Assembly: GCA_002633005.1 (NCBI GenBank)
Contig: NMRA01000102.1
Location: 664,345 to 728,344, forward strand
Direction of reading: 5' to 3'
Length of the DNA: 64,000 bases
Source of the DNA: Phoronis australis
Lineage: Eukaryota > Phoronida > Phoronidae
Part shown: positions 44,486-56,415 of the stretch, piece by piece
Layout: every line of letters begins with the position of its first letter
Numbering within the stretch: position 1 is the first letter of the stretch
Made by a program: the position numbers and the translations under genes
Notes under the pieces: model-generated
Told to the model about the DNA's origin: nothing
The model's input: the letters and a program-made list of their open reading frames with translations, nothing else
Databases searched by the model: none

Positions 44486-45700
44486 GCGCAAAGTTTTCGA
44501 AACCAGCTCGATTTTTAGGGAGTCCTGTTTTACTGTTCTTTTTATTTTCAAAACTTTATTATGTTACATTTAGCTTATTTTCTTTTCAACTCAATGAAGC
44601 CACCTAATATGAATGCATTCAACAAAATTAATGCATTGTAAAAAACAAAAGTTATACTCTATCAACGTTAGACAAAATCAGTACACCCCTTTCTTAAAAA
44701 TGGGTTAAACGTTAGAAACAAAGGACACAAGTTTCCTTCACTTGTAACGTCGAATTTCGACATTGATGTTGGGGAGGAACATCAGTCTGGCGACAGCAAC
44801 ACGGAATCGTAGGAAGGCGATGATTTTCAAAATTGGGTTCGTTTTCGTTGTATGTCTTTTTCCCTATGGTTCAGGGTTACCTCTGAATCCAGGAACAAGA
44901 ACTGAAAGAGGCAGGGTTCGTGATAAGGTTGGAGAACGGTAACATTTATATAAGGTGTTGCAACTGTCGTCGATATTGTCATCTCCTCTGTTTTCATCCA
45001 ACCTTCCCAGATGAAAAATTGAATGAAGAGGACCTTCAGTACTTGCGTGAGCATGGTATACTGTGTGATTGATGTTGAATTATTCAACGGTTTTTTTAAG
45101 AACCATTTCACGCTATACCTTCAACCAACGGCCCTTTTCAGGGCCTCTCAATACTTCCCAGAAGAACTGCTCACTTGAGAATATTGATATGAACATGCAA
45201 AGGTTGAAATAGTCAAATCGTTGCAGAGGTGCATTTATTAATTCGAACAAAATTGATATTTTTCTAAACCAAAAACGTTATATTATTATCTTTTGCATTC
45301 ACAGGTACTCTTTGGAATTTGTGCACAATCATGCTTTCGTAGTTTTCGAAGTAGGCTTATGTGAACCATAAATCACAAACTGTCCGATAACTATGCTGCT
45401 ATGCTATTGGGCAAGCAGACGACATAATCAGTCGGCACCGAAGTTTGAATTTTGTAGCATTGCCAAAAGTACTCACGATACGTGATACCAACACTTCTAC
45501 TAGTGATTGACTTTGAACAGCGTTTTAATGCCCAAATTAATATTTTTTTTCGTTGTACTGGACAGTGATGTACATGCAAATATTTCTCGTCAAAATACAC
45601 TAACCGGAAACTGTACCTGAAAGGACAGGAGAGTGGCGGCGCCTCTTGGCTAGCACGTAAGGAAATGCCGGTGTTGGGAATCTGTTGTCTATAATCTATG
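44486..45700. other. right interior and end of P-like element
   Basis: No gene recognised until the terminal block 45590-45700 shared with the short element at 35.8 kb. A frame near 45010-45070 (DEKLNEEDLQYLREHGILCD) is suggestive of eroded coding sequence but has no recognised family. Confidence 0.35.
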
Positions 45701-45707
45701 CAATAAT

Positions 45708-48325
45708 GAAGCATAGGACTTTTTGTAGGTATGGTTTCTGTGGTGAGCTTTCCATGAATATTTCTTTTCTCATTCTCCCACACACAGCTGATAATAATTA
45801 GACATGTACCCGTCTGTTAATAAGTATTATTTTACAGACACACTCCACAAGGTTGTGCCACAGACACTGAGCAAACACTTGCTTTGCAACTTCGATTTTA
45901 ATGCTTGATTTATCTTGATGTTAACCTTCACAGAAATTGCTGATAAGTAATTAAGATGTGACGTTATACAATTTCATACAACTAAATCACTCTAGAGTGT
46001 GGATGAGTGATCTTATTGCAGTTAAGCTCAGTAAATCAATTCCTGAAGTGATTTTATGGCAGACGATCAATCTGCAAGTGAGGATTGATTGGACAATTAA
46101 TTGAAGATTTTTGACAGTTTTCTTTGAAAAAATAACTAACTTGTATCAAATAGCCAAAGATCATTTTACACGATAGTGCCTTTTTGAGTTCGAATGTCAG
46201 AATTTTCTGAGATTTAAACTTGTTTGCACTGTGTTTTTGTGAGGTTGGGGGCGATAGTTGTTATTGAATTGTGTTTCTACTACTGGCACCGAATGCAAAT
46301 TTTGTCTGGTATTCAATAATGTTTTAGTTGGTTAATACTTTATTTTTATCCAAGTATTAAATTCATGAGACTTTATCATTATTTCCGTAATTCCATTCAT
46401 AAAAATAACTGACATGCATGGCAATGGTTTTCACTGACAACAAAACGGTTCTGATCACTGCGGAATCTGTGATGTTGAATTGCGTGTATGAAACAGGAAA
46501 CAAAAACATTCCGCATGAAATAAAAAAACATTGATCGTATTGCTTTATATTTTTGAATAGATGTTCGCTCTGATGACTCTAATTCCAACGCATAATATTT
46601 TGTTTCTAAATATTATCGATCAATTACCAGCACTAAAAAGAGAGTAGTTTCGGATGATGCTTTACAAAAAGAAAAAAATATACACCACAAAGTAATGCCA
46701 AACTGTGCAAACAAGCAATTGTGGTATTGCCAGATGTGTTAACGCTCAGCCTTCTAACTCTGATGATAACACTGAAATTCAGTAACTAATTTTGTCATCA
46801 GTGGAAAGTACTTAGAAATTGAAAAGTCCAATTTTAGCTGCATCATACGTCGGGAAATTTCTAAAAACAATCCGTTTTGTCCGAGGATGTGGGCAAACTG
46901 ATTTTTGTTCGGAATGTTTGACCAGGGCTTTCTGCTAGGGGATTTTACCAATAATTCCCCGTCATCTGTGCTATGCAGAAAAACTTGATAAAAATGTCAT
47001 TGCAGTTAGTTTAAATTTCAGATCTATGCTGGGTGTTAAAAATGCTTAACTTGATGAAAGTGAGAATCAACAAATATTCACGTTTGCACTATTCCTCAGT
47101 TATTACATTGCCAAATGCCAGTAGCACAACCTAGGTTTGCTGAAGCTCTAAAATTGATTGACGCAGAACAGGGAATTCATAGTTAGGACTATTGCAATAC
47201 ACAGTTAGTGAACCTTGAAGATTACCTCACGTTAGAGCACAGATAGAGCGGGAATGTCCAAATGAAAATTCATCACAAAGAACAAGTCGAGTACATGTAA
47301 CTGAATATCTAGATTTTTGCTGAATTAAAACAATTTAGAATAGATAGACATGCCTATCACAGTAAACCATTCATTGGCACTCACTGTAGCACGTACACAC
47401 CTGAATCTCTGTACTCAGTGCTAACCCACCGGCTCTGACGGCACAAACGCGTACAAAATACAAAGCAGTGGAAACGGTACTTAATTTTCCAAACGGAACA
47501 AGCAATGTTTTAGCGTTAATATAGCATCTGGCACAATAGTTACACCAACAATGAAGACATAGACGATGCTGACTTGTGTATCCGAAATACTTGAAATGTT
47601 AGGGGTGCGCATTATCTGATTCTCGCATTTTACATGTAGTTAAGCAAGATCTACTGGAGGATCACGTCATGCGAAATTCTGGTTAGGACTGCTTGGAGAG
47701 TAAAATGGGGAACCCATCCTCAAAACATTCAACACAATTAAAAGTGCGTGTGTAGGAATTAGGAACACATTGCTGCAAATAACCTAGGTGATGAAAATGG
47801 ACTAGATAACGAAGTCACCTTAGCACAGAAATCCACTCAATAAGAATTATGGTCAGTTGGACTTACCCACTCGCTCACCTCAGTTGTAGTACCAAATCTT
47901 AGACGTATGTGTTGACTATGAAGAATCTAGCATTAAAACCCCTATTTATAGGAATCCAACATATGGTGGGGTTTGTTTACATGAAAACAGTCAATGTCCT
48001 CTGAGATATAAGCGCTCTGTTCCAGCGAGCTTCTTGAATAGAACATATATATTCTGAATGCTTAGACTGGGAAACCTTTAACACTTAGTGTAAGCGCATT
48101 AAGCAAATTATGATAAATAACGGATACAGTAATACGTTTGTTGATGAGAATATGAAACTTTTCAGTATTCGCTTACAAATTCCTGTGCGTATAAAACAAA
48201 CAGGCGGTTGTATCAAAAAACTATTCTACCGCAGTCAATAACATTCACATTATATTGAAGATAAACGAGTTTTAAAACAAGTCATCCAGAATAATGTTAA
48301 GACCGTTAAACCATAAGATAGCATT
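45708..48325. other. no gene recognised
   Basis: About 2.6 kb of AT-rich sequence with only short frames and no repeat matches to the rest of the window that I can see. Confidence 0.4.
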
Positions 48326-48765
48326 TTGTTCTATTTTTATTACGAAACCGCAAAACTGTGGTTAAAAAATATATGCACAAAGTCAGTTCGAATGTTGGCC
48401 AAAACTGACTTGACTAATCAGTTCATTTGCCTCACAACGAATGTATTCGTTCTAACACTGATAGTTCAAGATATGTTGGGTATGCAACTTGTAAATTGTC
48501 TCGCAGGTTGTCTATGCATCTGAAAATCGGTTCCATTAAGGACCAATTTCACACACTCCACCAAAAGAAAACTACCCGTTCCGACAATGTCGACAATACC
48601 ATCGTTGAGCATTACAAACGGGCTACCTTTCGCCTGAAAATTCTCGAAGAGTTGATCATAAAAACTGAAGCCCCTGACATAAATTCCCAAGATACTGGGT
48701 TCCATCGTACCTTTTCATTATACGAATTATGTCCATATTTTGTATTATCTATGTATTTCATTTAG
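48326..48765 (+). pseudogene. GIY-YIG endonuclease remnant of a Penelope-type element
   Basis: Two overlapping frames. The first (FYYETAKLWLKN..LTNQFICLTTN) corresponds to the stretch leading into a VVY.F.C strand. The second contains the nuclease core SRYVGYATCKLSRRLSMHL, matching Y(V/I)G.T...L..R...H of GIY-YIG enzymes. It continues through VDNTIVEHYKRATFRLKILE to ALII.TEAPDIN, where the catalytic Glu and a C-terminal I...PDIN(Q) block are expected. The GIY half is decayed and a frame break separates the halves. No RT precedes it. It differs in sequence from the nuclease at 63.2 kb. Confidence 0.6.
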
Positions 48766-48889
48766 TTTTACAACACTTTATAGTAGCTTAGTTCACACGT
48801 GTTAAATCTCTCAAGTGTAATACGGTTATGTAATAATGTTAATTATATGACACTTTTGTCTCAGTTTCCAATTGCTAAATATTATATCG
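48766..48889. other. spacer
   Basis: No feature. Confidence 0.3.
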
Positions 48890-49268
48890 TCTGTAACTCA
48901 GGGGCCGATTTCTCGGTAACTACAATATCAAATAATGTTGTTTATTAACTATTTTCAGGAGATGTTACAAGTTCAATGCACAGTAACCGTTGTTTCAATC
49001 TTTGTTATCTCTTTTCAAGTAACAGATCGTTACATTTAAAACTGTTTCTTTTACTAGAGAAAACGTTCAACCTAACGCGAATGTATATACATAAAGGATG
49101 TGATCCGCCACGTAAACAGTCTGAGCGAAATATTTAAAAAAATCTGCCGTAACTTAGGAATTCGAAGCGTATGGGATAAATACAAGACCTACCTCCATTG
49201 CCATTGGCATAGACGAAGTAATAGCCCACTCGACATTATTTCGCGTATCAACCGAGACCGATTTTCCC
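48890..49268 (-). repeat. repeat family E, copy R3 (half-length)
   Basis: Reverse complement of the left half of R1/R2. It shares GGATGTGATCC.CCA, GAATTCGAAGCGTATGGGAT and the CTCAGG.GCCGA boundary at 48898. The second, coding-like half is missing. The outer 80-bp segment (49184-49260) has the same relation to the body as in R1. It abuts the LINE-A copy at about 49270, where GGTATGGGAAAA on the minus strand resembles both the family E end and the LINE's RVWEN codons. Confidence 0.55.
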
Positions 49269-49269
49269 A

Positions 49270-50393
49270 TACCTTTTCCTAGGCGCGCCATTGCTTGGGC
49301 CGCTTTGCCGATCCCGGTGTTAAGTTCAACGTCCAGTACATGTAAAAGAATGTTGGTGATTGTAGAGCAAGATAAATTAACTTGTCTTCCGCTTCGAGGG
49401 CATAGTTGCCAATGGTGATGTTGAGGCACTGGCAGCGTAGTGGCTCCTGGCGTTAGTCTTCTCGAGGCTGATGGTAAACCCAAACTCCTCGTATGCATGA
49501 GAGAAGCAGTCAATATGACGTTTGAATGCTTCCTCGCTGTGAACCTTAATGAAAGCATGACCAAAGATCACATTTCTAATGAGCAGTAGTTGCACCTTGG
49601 TCTTTGCAGGAAGGCGGGCCAGGTTAAAAAAGTTTCTGTCGCTTCAGGTATTGAGGTAGATTCCATCATTTGACTGACCAAAGGCATATGATAAGGGTAG
49701 GGAGAAGTAGGCGCCGAAGAGTTTATGAGCGAGAACGCATCCATGCTTCACTCCACTCTTGATGGAAAATGGATTTGAAGATGAGCACTCGTACTGGACA
49801 ACTCTCTACATGCCACCAGACGTGATCATACCCAGCAGCTTGGGAGGACACCCGATCCTACGTAGAGGGATAAGAGGCCTTTCCTACTGATAAGATTGAA
49901 GGCTTTCGTAAGATATCTGAAAGCAACGAACAACGGTAGTGTCTGTTCACGGCACGTTTCTTATAATTGTCTCACAGGAAATATCATGTCAATAGCTGAG
50001 CCTATTGCTCTGAAGCCGCGCAAGGCTTCAGGGTAGACATTTTCTGCCAATTACTGTACTCAACATAGTACCACACGGGCGATAGGGTTCCCCACGACGC
50101 TGAAGAGAGATATCCCGCAGCAGTTATTAGTGCCACTGCGATTTTTCTTTGTTCTTGTACAGAGTGACGATGTTTGCGCCATGTATGTTCTGGGGCACAT
50201 AACATTCTTCCCAACATTGTAAGAGAAGATCATGCAATTTGTGTAGTAGAGTGGCTTGCGTTTGCCGACCCGACTTCCCGTAATCCTGTTGTAATCTGTA
50301 TGATCTTATCCACCTATCTGGCAAATACACATTACTTCTGCACAAATTGCATGACCTTCTCTGCAATGTTGGGCAGAAGGTTATGTGCCCCAT
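49270..50393 (-). pseudogene. LINE-A reverse transcriptase, decayed
   Basis: Minus-strand frames in order. QDYGKSGRQTQ, LLHKLHDLLLQCWEECYVPQ and ANIVTLYKNKEKS come from the RT entry region. CREQTLPLFVAF and LTKAFNLISRKGLL follow from motif A. Then FKRHIDCFSHAYEEFGFTIS and LEKTN lie after the catalytic box, and ELNTGIGKAAQAMARLGKG from the thumb/connection. The FADD box itself is destroyed. Several stops and shifts occur. It ends at the family E copy R3. Oriented opposite to the LINE-A 3' piece at 51.6 kb. Confidence 0.8.
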
Positions 50394-51589
50394 GACATGC
50401 GTGACTCAATCATCGCGACGTCGTTCAAGAACAAAGACGATCCAGTACGATGGATCATGTTCGATGTTAAATACTGAATTGTTTGTGAACATACCCTAGG
50501 CAGTGCACGATGTTTTACTGTAGAACAGTGAAATTCTATCCTGCGAGTAATCGGAACACTACGGTAGTGAGTGTCTAGTGTAACTGCTGCACTGTTGTTG
50601 TTTATTGGGACACGAAAACCAAAGACTGAATTGTTGCAGAGTCACATAAGTACCCGTTGATAATTGAACGGCCAGTGGCTAGGCTCATCAACTAGTCTGA
50701 AGAGGTACAGGCAAGCATTATTTGTGTGTAAATGTGGAACTTGTGATGGCTGTTGTCAGAGACGGTCAGCCACGAGTCGGTGTGTCGATTATGAAGGAGA
50801 AAGTCACGTCTGGGAGTGCAAAAGATCGGTCTAGATCGTAACGTGTTTTGGTCGTGATAGACCGGCCCGAGAATCCTCCCTCATTTTCGGATCGGTCGTA
50901 ATTCTTGAGTTAACTACATGCCTTTAATTGGCCGGTAACATGCGACTTCACACTAATAATCAATAGCTGATGGTGTAAGATAAGAGTTCCCTAACGAAGC
51001 AATACGTCTGTTTTAGCTTTTTCGGTCTTCTGATAGATTTAAACTAATAGAAAATTCGAAATCTTCAGAAGATTTTGACCTCTCTCCGTAAATATGGGTG
51101 AAGTTTTAGCTGAAGTCGCTTCAGTCAGATCAGCAAGAAGTAACTTTAAGTATTACTACGCGGTAAAGCGGTTTCCTTTGTTTTGAATTTTATATCGGTT
51201 AAGAATTTAGTTTACATTTTTACACAAATAATCGTGGAATATCAGTGAACCTGAGTTAAAGTTCCTAAGAAAGTAACAAATTTTACAAATTTATGAATCC
51301 GCAACGGCTTAATTTGCGCAGTGCCACAGTATTCCAAGTAAGTCGCTCTCATTTGCTTGCAAGCAAATACATTCTTGTCGTAAAGCGAAAATCCCGATGA
51401 AAATCGATGCTAATCTCAAAAGTTAACGATTTTTGTCCGAAGTCATGGCGAAAATCCGGATGGAAGTGGGACGAAAAATGACGCTAATTTTTTTGAAAAT
51501 TTATCGAAAGTTTTTGCATCAAAAGTTCATCTATTTTCCACGAGAATTATCGTGAACTTTTTAAGACTTTCAGATTACGATCAGTGCTG
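50394..51589. other. no gene recognised between two LINE-A copies
   Basis: AT-average sequence. 51360-51560 is rich in AAAATC/GATTTT-like words. No feature supported. Confidence 0.35.
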
Positions 51590-52330
51590 ATGCTAATATC
51601 ATCAGCAATCTTTCACTGGACGCTGAACTCAAAACCAGGATCGGCAAAGCGTCTTTAGGAAAAGGTCTGGGAAATTCGTATGCTGACCGCCAAAACCAAG
51701 GCAAAGGTCTACCAGGCTTGCGTCCGCAGCACTCTCCTGTTCAACAGCGAATCATGGTCCGTCAAGAGCGCAATGTGCACTGCTTGAGGAAGAAACTGGA
51801 CATCAAATGGCCGTATTATGTCTCCAACAACAAAGATGTAACCTAAGTGGGGTTGCTTAGTATGTACGCGATGTTCAGCCAGAGGCGCCTCCGTTGGCTT
51901 GGCCACGTGAGGCGCGTGGTGGATAGGAGATTGCCAAGGGAAATACTGCGTAAGAACCAGACCTGTAGGAAGGCCCATGCTTCGTTATGAAATGTTTGCA
52001 AGCGTGATCTGAGAACGGGAAACTTCAACGTCGGAAGCTGTGACCTTCGATTGCCACTGGTGGAGGTCAATTGTCAACTCGTGCATCAAAACTAGTGAGC
52101 AGAATAACAAGTACACTGTACTACTCAAAGAATACAGGGGGTAGAGGACAGTCTCTGCTGAAACTGATCCTGACCAAGCATACACCTGTGACAACTACAA
52201 CAGAACATACTCTCTAGAATCGGACTTTTTGCCAGAGGCGACGCTGCAATCCAACCAATGACTGATAGAGGGCGCATATCAATGTCTGTATCTCGAGAGA
52301 CGGCTGTCAACCACTTGTAGGTCCTTTTTA
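51590..52330 (+). pseudogene. LINE-A C-terminal half and 3' end
   Basis: Plus frames: SLDAELKTRIGKAS, AKTKAKVYQACVRSTLLFNS, CLRKKLDIKWPYYVSNN, then MYAMFSQRRLRWLGHVRRVV, DRRLPREIL and, near 52170-52240, a remnant of the C-terminal finger (TCDNYNRT then RIGLF). These are the post-RT segments of the same LINE as at 49.3-50.4 kb. Broken by stops and shifts. Together with the minus copy it forms a head-to-head arrangement about 1.2 kb apart. Confidence 0.8.
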
Positions 52331-53944
52331 CCCTTTAAACCCCTTGTAACCCAATAAGACGGTTTTAATCCCATATTTTAGTAATGCACGTATTTAGCAG
52401 AAGTGGATTTAAACGGCCAATAATTCCGTTGTGACCAATTATGCTAAATGAGACCTGTCATATGTCGTCAACTGTCCATATGTTGCAAGAGTAAATGAGA
52501 TTGATGCGCGTTTCCCGACCTGACTTCTCGTAATCTTGTCGTAATTTGTCCTATGATCGTATCTGATAAAGGGTCAAGGACTGCACTGGGAAAGCATATG
52601 TATCTCTTTATTCAAAACCATAAATATATTACATGTTAACCAGTTTTTACCACATCTTTAGTAGAATTGAACCTATGCCGCGGCCACCAAAGAAACTCTG
52701 ACACCTATCTGAGGAATTTTTCGTGCTAAAATGGTTATATCGGGAATTACCTGGGGATCATGGGGCGCGTTGACAGGGCGTCGGTGTCAGAATCCACCAG
52801 TAGCAGCGTTGTGGGGAATACTTATTTACATTATTCCGTCGACCGGTCATTTAAGAAAAAAAAGGACATACTCATATTGCCTGATATCCACCGACAATCG
52901 CCCCGTTGACCTGCAGATAGCGGACCGACTTTATTTGGTTGGCCGACGTGAACGGTCATAGCTCGATATCTGACTGATGACTGGCGAATGCATTGACGTC
53001 GTAGTAACATCGCCTTTACATCGTTTAAATCAGTGTAGCCGCTCCTCCCTATCCGATAAAAACTCTCCCATATTTCCAATTGCGGTCGGGGATCAGCTAA
53101 TCCTTCCTCCCGATATGTGACGGAGACATAAAGGAATGCCAAACCTAATTTGTTGTGCCGCAACAACAACTGCCAGGCTATCACGAACACATCTTAGACA
53201 CTACGAATCTAAGCCGTGATGTTCCCAAACTCCTCAAATATCTTCTCTACAAGACTAACGTTTGGTCTTGTTCGTGAAAACAGAAGTCGGATGACCAGAT
53301 CTCATGAGAAAATAAAACCTTTTGTCATTCGCGACGTTTTACTTTGTCGCAGGTCCCCCTTATTTGACACGGGTCCGAGACTGTGGCCCCCTTTTTCCCT
53401 CATCTCGACGTCACTGAAAAGCATTATGGATACACGTAGGCTAATGGCTGTTGTGGTGAGAGAGGACATGCGACATTACCTTGTCCGAATATAAATAGGC
53501 GAACGAGAATTTCATTCCCAGCAGCCAGTCTCATGTGAGGTTTTTATGAGAATATTCTAAGTTGGTGTCATGGTCACTGTATTGTTATTTAGAACATGTC
53601 GCTTTTACTTTGTCGCCATGGTCTTTAAAATAGTGCACGCATCCGTGAGTACTAAACGGTTTGAAAGTGACAAATAATATGTACGTATCACATCATCGAT
53701 GAAAATCGACCTGAAACTAACGTCGTTCATTTCCGTCAATTCAGTAGTGAGCGAAAGGCAGGAGCTTTGGCGATTCTCTGTTATATGTTATTTGGAAGTG
53801 TGAAAACGAGTGTCTGTTAATTGCAGTGTGATGAGCAGCGTTAAAGAGACCAAGAGAATTACTGCAGAGGTGTAACGGTGACCAGTAAGTTATCCCCCCA
53901 TTACCGCGCGTATCTGAAATTGGGTGTTGTATGATATAGATTTT
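52331..53944. other. no recognised gene; overlapping long frames
   Basis: A minus frame of 119 codons (52831-53190) and a plus frame of 92 codons (53216-53494) are longer than most here and have balanced composition. Neither resembles a family I know, neither starts with a well-placed ATG and good context, and I see no splice support. Confidence 0.3.
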
Positions 53945-54937
53945 TCACAGACTTTGTATTGAGTTACAAGTTTTCCTTTTAAGTATACTTGTAATGTTTT
54001 TAATGAAGAATCTTTCGACGATCTTAGAAGGCATGCCTAGAAATGCTCAACCGTGGGCACCCAGACAAAAGGATAAAAGTCGAGTTTTTGAACCGAGAAT
54101 TTGATACATCAAAAAACCAGGTGTATTAACGTAAACCCAGGGGTTTCCAATTGGGATCTTGTCAAGGTTTCAGATTAAAAGCTACATGTAAATCTTCGAC
54201 AATCCCAGCAATCTTTATTCATGACTCTTAATACTTTGTGAACCTTGAAATCCGAATCCAATTTCTGATTGGCACTATTTCCTCTGGCGATACTATCGAT
54301 AATTTTGCTATAATGATACACTTGGGAATAGTGTCTATTTGTGCATTTGAAAAATGATTGTATTCAGGGTTGTGGCAACTTGCATGAAAAAGTCATTATT
54401 TAATTGAAAATTCTGCCTAATTCAAGCGTAAATAGCTGATTGAAATTCTTACTTAAATCTTATTTTTTATCGGAATCTATTTTGTCTGGGTTATGCTGCA
54501 GGTAATGCTGCAGACTTAAACAAGAAACGAATTGTCGCATAAATAATACCATCACAAACTTCGTTAAAGGCAGGACGAGACTTTGTTATGGAGCTTGATA
54601 CTGTTACATGTACGTTCGTAATTTTGGAACAGTCTCCTTTCTTCTAGTGTGCAGGTATGAAGTAAAACACCGAGAGACATAACAAATATGTTCATTCTAC
54701 TCATTGCCTGATGTGACATGCAGTCACGCAGTCACGGAATATAGCTACTGTTTTTATTTGTTTATTTGTTATGGTTCTCGTTGTTTTGCTTCATACCAGC
54801 ACACCAGAAGAAAATTGGGTGATCTTTGCACTAATGACCCCGCGTCATGCAGTGTTATTCTCCAACAGGACGTCACGATACTTACTGGACATGGTTGAGT
54901 GATTTACGGCGGACCATTTTCGACACAAAACCCGTTC

Positions 54938-55130
54938 GTTCTTAAAGGAGAATGCCACCCAAAAACAACCAATTTTGCAACTATTTAGATCGAGTAGTAC
55001 TACTCGATAACGGCACGTTCTGTTGCGCTACCTGACACCTGATGGCAGACGGAGGTGTTGAAATTATCGAATGACGTCATTGGTTTCACACGCAGTCTGT
55101 TCACCAGTTCACAACACGGGTTACTGGTCT
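54938..55130 (+). repeat. dispersed repeat family H, copy C
   Basis: Begins TTAAAGGAGAATGCCACC and shares CCTGACACCTGATGGCAGAC and GGAGGTGTTGAAATTA with copies A and B. Shorter than the others: the distal part with GTAAAACCCTTACA is missing. Lies inside inverted-repeat arm B. Confidence 0.65.
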
Positions 55131-55414
55131 CAGCTTATCGCGCAGATCATAAACCAATTGTATATCCGGCAGTACGATAAACACATTTCCTTTGGCAAGC
55201 ACAACAGAAACAACGAAATCGTACTTGGCTAGTATTTATCATATTTATTCGGTAACAAACGACAATAACAAAAATTTTCACAGAAAATTCAATTTCGGAA
55301 GCTAATTTCATAAATAAAAACCTGTTTAATGTCCACGATAGTTTGGTTAATTTCAGCCAGTGTTTTATTGCCTTCAAGCCATCTCTAATGCAGGTTGTTA
55401 TAGCCCAGTTGGCT

Positions 55415-55550
55415 GTTTGATGTACCCACTTGGTACTTTATTGTATGATATTTGCCCATTTGGCAGTACCCATTTGGTACTTGTTATTGAATTCGCCGTT
55501 TTGCTCGACCCACTTGGTAGGCAATCGGCCAATACCCATTTGGTACTATG
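55415..55550. repeat. irregular repeat of TACCCAYTTGGTA
   Basis: Four copies of a near-palindromic 13-base word (TACC..GGTA arms) at about 55423, 55468, 55509 and 55534, plus weaker TTGCCCATTTGGCA. Spacing is uneven (45, 41 and 25 bases), so it is not a simple tandem array. Confidence 0.6.
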
Positions 55551-56289
55551 GTAACCTGTGCCACTTAGTATCCTATACTCAATCACACATGGGGTATCGT
55601 AAAGGTATGTGTTACCTCTTGTAATTAAGGAATCCATCTGGTTCCTTCCGTGAAGTATTCATTTGTAGATCTGTGACCCTGAAATTCCCAATACAACTTA
55701 AAATATATATTATTGTTTTAGTTTCATTTGTCCCCAATAATTGAATAAACAGTTCTTAAGGTAATGATTTTTATCAGTTTAAATTTTAATTGACATGAAA
55801 TGAAGAATCAATGTGTTTCATTGACTTTCCACGTATTTTGCTCTAAATTAAACGGCCAATTGTCGCTTATTCCGATATGATAGCGACAAGGTGAAATCCA
55901 ACTCCGCTGTGTCGAAGATGTCATAGACTTCGATTGGTACAAGCGCCATCTCAATTTTTTGGCGGTAAATGGGGTTCGTGATGGGGCTACTGTATTGTAA
56001 AAGGCCTGCTTTATAAACGACTGGATTATTCTATGACACCGTATTTTGATATTTTCCACCAATACATGTAGTTTAGATGAAATTAGTCATTTTGGCACCA
56101 TGGCAGGCCTTTAAGGCTGAACTAAAGGATGCCCCTTTGAAACAGCAACCGCTGTACACTATGGGAAGCCCGGTGAAAATATTGAACCATAAATGAGATG
56201 ATTCTAAAATCTTTTAAGACCATGATGTTTTAGCACTTTGCTTAACATGTAGGGTACTGTATATTGCACTGTGTCCTCAAAAAATAACT

Positions 56290-56415
56290 TCAAAAGTATT
56301 AAAAATAATGATAATTAACGATAACGATAACGGGTAATAGTAGTGAAAGTATTAATAGTAGCAATAACAGTAATTACAATAATGGTAGCACTAGTAGTAA
56401 CAGTAATGTAATACT
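56290..56415. repeat. ATT/GTA-type low-complexity repeat
   Basis: Imperfect trinucleotide-like run built from AATAGTAGT, AACAGTAAT and AATAATGGT words, including three AACGAT/AACGGG units near 56316-56334. Plausibly an expanded and decayed microsatellite. Confidence 0.65.

Larger units (their letters stand above)
42586..45700 (+). mobile_element. P-like DNA transposon with THAP ORF
   Basis: Left terminus CATAGACTATAGTACATG; right terminus, inverted, CATAGATTATAGACAAC. Flanked by a perfect 7-bp duplication CAATAAT (42579-42585 and 45701-45707). Length 3115 bp. A THAP exon starts 148 bases in, as in P-element transposases, whose N-terminal THAP finger binds the element ends. Beyond the THAP exon I find no intact transposase; the interior is mostly non-coding or too decayed to read. 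A compact relative sits at 35647-35922. The P superfamily call rests on THAP position, CA start and short TSD. Confidence 0.7.

Noticed and set aside
49184-49260. Reading the 80-bp outer segment of family E as continuation of LINE-A coding
   Set aside because: The frame after RVWENRS fits the LINE poorly, and the same segment occurs inverted next to R2, so a repeat boundary is more likely. Not fully excluded.
51709-52070. Minus-strand frames of 75-89 codons
   Set aside because: They are antisense to the clearly recognisable LINE-A coding on the plus strand.
52831-53494. Adjacent 119- and 92-codon frames on opposite strands
   Set aside because: No recognised motif, no start context, no splice support; length is near chance for locally GC-richer sequence.
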